The notes under the pieces: generated by a model | What the model was told of the DNA's origin: nothing | Databases searched by the model: none | Seen by the model: only the letters and a program-made list of their open reading frames with translations | Translations under genes and position numbers: made by a program | DNA from: Parafrankia sp. EUN1f | GTDB taxonomy: Bacteria; Actinomycetota; Actinomycetes; Frankiales; Frankiaceae | NCBI RefSeq assembly: GCF_000177675.1 | Contig: NZ_ADGX01000091.1 | Span: forward strand, 1-33,901 | Direction of reading: 5' to 3' | Length of the DNA stretch: 33,901 nucleotides | Part shown: positions 32,523 through 33,901 of the stretch, one piece after another | Layout: each line of letters starts with the position of its first letter | Numbering within the stretch: position 1 is the first letter of the stretch

Positions 32523-32797
32523 CCGCGCCAGTGCCCCCGCCGGACGTCCACGGACCGCATCGGGCCTGATGGTGGCGATGGGCGTGTCGCGGGGTAGAGA
32601 GACACCTGCGGACGGCGTTCTCGCGCTGTCGCGGAGCCATCGACCAGCGCCGGAGGAGGCAGTGAGGACGACAGCCCGGCACCGGCCGGGGCCGGTCCGT
32701 TTGGGTACTGGTCCCGGAAAGTAGTGACATCCGGCGCCTGGAGCTACCTAAGCTGGATCTGAGGCCGAGAGCCAGGGCCTGCGAGGGGAGTGGCGCG

Positions 32798-33415
32798 GTG
32801 ACCAGCACTCGCCCGTCCGGTAGGGCCTGTCATGCCGTGATCGTCGGCGTGCTGTTCGCGGGGGCGCTGGTGGGGTGCGCGCAGTCGGGCGCCGACACCT
32901 CGAGCACGGGCGCCCGTCCGGCCGCCGCGGCCGCCGCCGCTGGCCCGTCGCCGACGGCGCCGGCGTCAACGCGTGCTCCGACCGGCACGACCGGCGGGAC
33001 TGGCGGGACCGGCGGGACCGGGGCGGGCTCGGCGGCCACGCCCGGAGCCGCCGCCACCGGGCCGGCCGCCGCGTCGACGGGGCTGCCCGTCTCCGGTCTG
33101 CCTTCGGTGGCCCCGTCCCCGGTCTTTCTGGGCGAGGCGTGCATCCCGGATCTCGATGTCGAGCCCGCGGTGGCCGTCAACGGCCTGCTCCTGTACTGCG
33201 TTCCGGCACCGGAGCCGAAGGTCGCGGGGGCACAGGTGGGCGGTGCCGGCCGTTGGTCCCCCGAGACGCCCTCGCAGTCGGCGCAGGCCGGGCCCCAGCC
33301 CGGCAGCGAGTGCGACCCCGACGACGTCGGGAAGATCGTCCAGGGTGCGGGCGGCCGGCCGGTGTCCTGCCTGCGCGAGTCCGACGGCGGAATGCGCTGG
33401 GCGGACGTCTCCTGA
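32798..33415 (+). CDS. Putative lipoprotein of unknown function
   Basis: The 205-residue product starts at GTG 32798 with GAGGGGAG upstream, and has a lipobox LVGC (Cys27) and a long Ala/Gly/Thr/Pro linker (about 30-100) that includes a TGGTGGTGG run. The C-terminal region (about 105-205) contains four cysteines (in EACIPDLD, LLYCVPAP, SECDPDD and VSCLRE) that could form two disulfides outside the membrane, and ends in GGMRWADVS. I do not recognise a family. The 275 bases before it (32523-32797) show no gene and no convincing promoter. Its stop lies in a 14-bp tandem duplication. Confidence 0.75.
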   Translation: MTSTRPSGRACHAVIVGVLFAGALVGCAQSGADTSSTGARPAAAAAAAGPSPTAPASTRAPTGTTGGTGGTGGTGAGSAATPGAAATGPAAASTGLPVSGLPSVAPSPVFLGEACIPDLDVEPAVAVNGLLLYCVPAPEPKVAGAQVGGAGRWSPETPSQSAQAGPQPGSECDPDDVGKIVQGAGGRPVSCLRESDGGMRWADVS

Positions 33416-33429
33416 GGGACGTCTCCTGA
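33403..33429. repeat. 14-bp tandem duplication spanning the lipoprotein stop codon
   Basis: GGACGTCTCCTGA occurs at 33403 and again at 33417 (period 14). The first copy contains the stop TGA at 33413-33415; the second lies just after it, in another frame. Confidence 0.9.
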
Positions 33430-33442
33430 CCGGCGCCCGTGT

Positions 33443-33901
33443 TCAGGTCCTGCGCCGGCCGCCCGCGACCGTGCGCCAGCTCGTCAGGCCGACCAGCACC
33501 AGCCCCGCAGCGGTGAGCAGCAGCCCGAGCCCGCCGACCGCGCCACCCTGGGTGAAGGCGACCGCCAGACCACCGACGAGCATGATCACCCCCAGGCCTG
33601 TGGTCACCCGGTGCCGGTGGCGGGCGGCGTCGTCGACAGCGGCATAGAGCAGCCGGGTGACGGTGCGCACCACGAAGGCGGCCGGGCGGAAGGGCCACGG
33701 CAGCGCGTGCAACGACGCCAGCCATGCGGTCAGCACGGCCAGGGTCTGGGCGACCAGGGAGACGAGAATCCGGCTGTTCGGCCGGTCGGTCAGCCGTTCG
33801 TCCGCGACGTGGCAGAGCCGCAGTACCCGGTCGGTGTCGGCGGGATCCACCCGGTCGGCAGCCGGTTCCGCGGCGCCGGCGGCACCGGCGGCGCCGGCGG
33901 C
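33443..33901 (-). CDS. Two-helix membrane protein, N-terminus outside window
   Basis: The frame is open without a stop from 33443 to the right edge. The part from GTG 33850 has 135 residues; upstream of it the frame continues with Ala/Gly-rich, G/C-third-position codons (AAGAAGAAEPAADR) and no ribosome-binding site, so the true start is probably outside. Visible are a DxDRVLRLCHVADERL segment, a moderately hydrophobic stretch (around SLVAQTLAVLTAWLASLHALPW) and two helices near the C-terminus (TGLGVIMLVGGLAVAF and GGLGLLLTAAGLVLVGL) followed by a basic tail. I do not recognise the family. It converges with the lipoprotein gene, 27 nt apart. Confidence 0.6.
   Translation of the reverse strand, partial: AAGAAGAAGAAEPAADRVDPADTDRVLRLCHVADERLTDRPNSRILVSLVAQTLAVLTAWLASLHALPWPFRPAAFVVRTVTRLLYAAVDDAARHRHRVTTGLGVIMLVGGLAVAFTQGGAVGGLGLLLTAAGLVLVGLTSWRTVAGGRRRT

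Noticed and set aside
32700-32797. Promoter for the last lipoprotein
   Set aside because: GTGACA- and TACCTA-like hexamers are present but with poor spacing; not convincing.

Overview
The window reads as chromosome of a high-GC filamentous-type actinobacterium. Most genes have strongly G/C third positions, GTG and TTG starts are common, and there are several lipoproteins with twin-arginine-like or alanine-rich signals, eukaryotic-type Ser/Thr kinases with extracellular sensor domains, and many 4-base ATGA/GTGA stop-start overlaps. A Frankia-like organism is my best guess, from general character only. I see no rRNA, tRNA, CRISPR array, integrase or transposase.

Region 1 (1-8396) is a type IV secretion-like (T4SS-like) locus around a divergent promoter region at 5888-6126. 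The leftward arm encodes a 1118-residue MinD/ParA-like protein with a degenerate P-loop, a two-helix VirB2-like membrane protein, a VirB8-like bitopic protein and a TrbL/VirB6-like polytopic protein that runs off the left edge. The rightward arm encodes an excisionase-type HTH protein, a lipoprotein with a possible VirB8/NTF2-like domain and a membrane-anchored VirB1-like wall hydrolase (transglycosylase plus NlpC/P60). A 52-residue membrane peptide with a near-perfect ribosome-binding site faces this arm. The set suggests an envelope-spanning channel. The relaxase, coupling protein and VirB4 ATPase are not in view.

Region 2 (8781-15837) is a leftward three-gene unit: two paralogous receptor Ser/Thr kinases, each with a six-repeat NHL propeller outside the membrane, then a Tat-exported berberine-bridge-type flavoenzyme, ending in an 11-bp-stem hairpin.

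Region 3 (16163-19178) holds glucose-6-phosphate isomerase, a STAS-domain protein without the usual phospho-serine, a small membrane protein antisense to it, and a small protein whose best Shine-Dalgarno sequence points to an ATC codon.

Region 4 (19208-26226) looks like a synthase-dependent, uronate-containing exopolysaccharide system. Leftward are a processive GT2 synthase, a membrane-anchored beta-helix protein and a beta-helix lipoprotein, all coupled by GTGA overlaps. Divergent from them are UDP-glucose/GDP-mannose dehydrogenase and a PL14-like lyase lipoprotein, coupled by ATGA. A 9-bp-arm inverted repeat lies over a candidate promoter between the two arms.

Region 5 (26273-33901) has a zinc-ribbon/class III cyclase/AAA ATPase/TPR signalling protein, a MarR-ABC exporter operon, a divergent nitroreductase sharing a clear palindromic operator with marR, a lipoprotein of unknown role and a membrane protein running off the right edge.

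A cross-cutting oddity is that three genes (pgi, the cyclase and the last lipoprotein) have a short tandem duplication spanning their stop codons.
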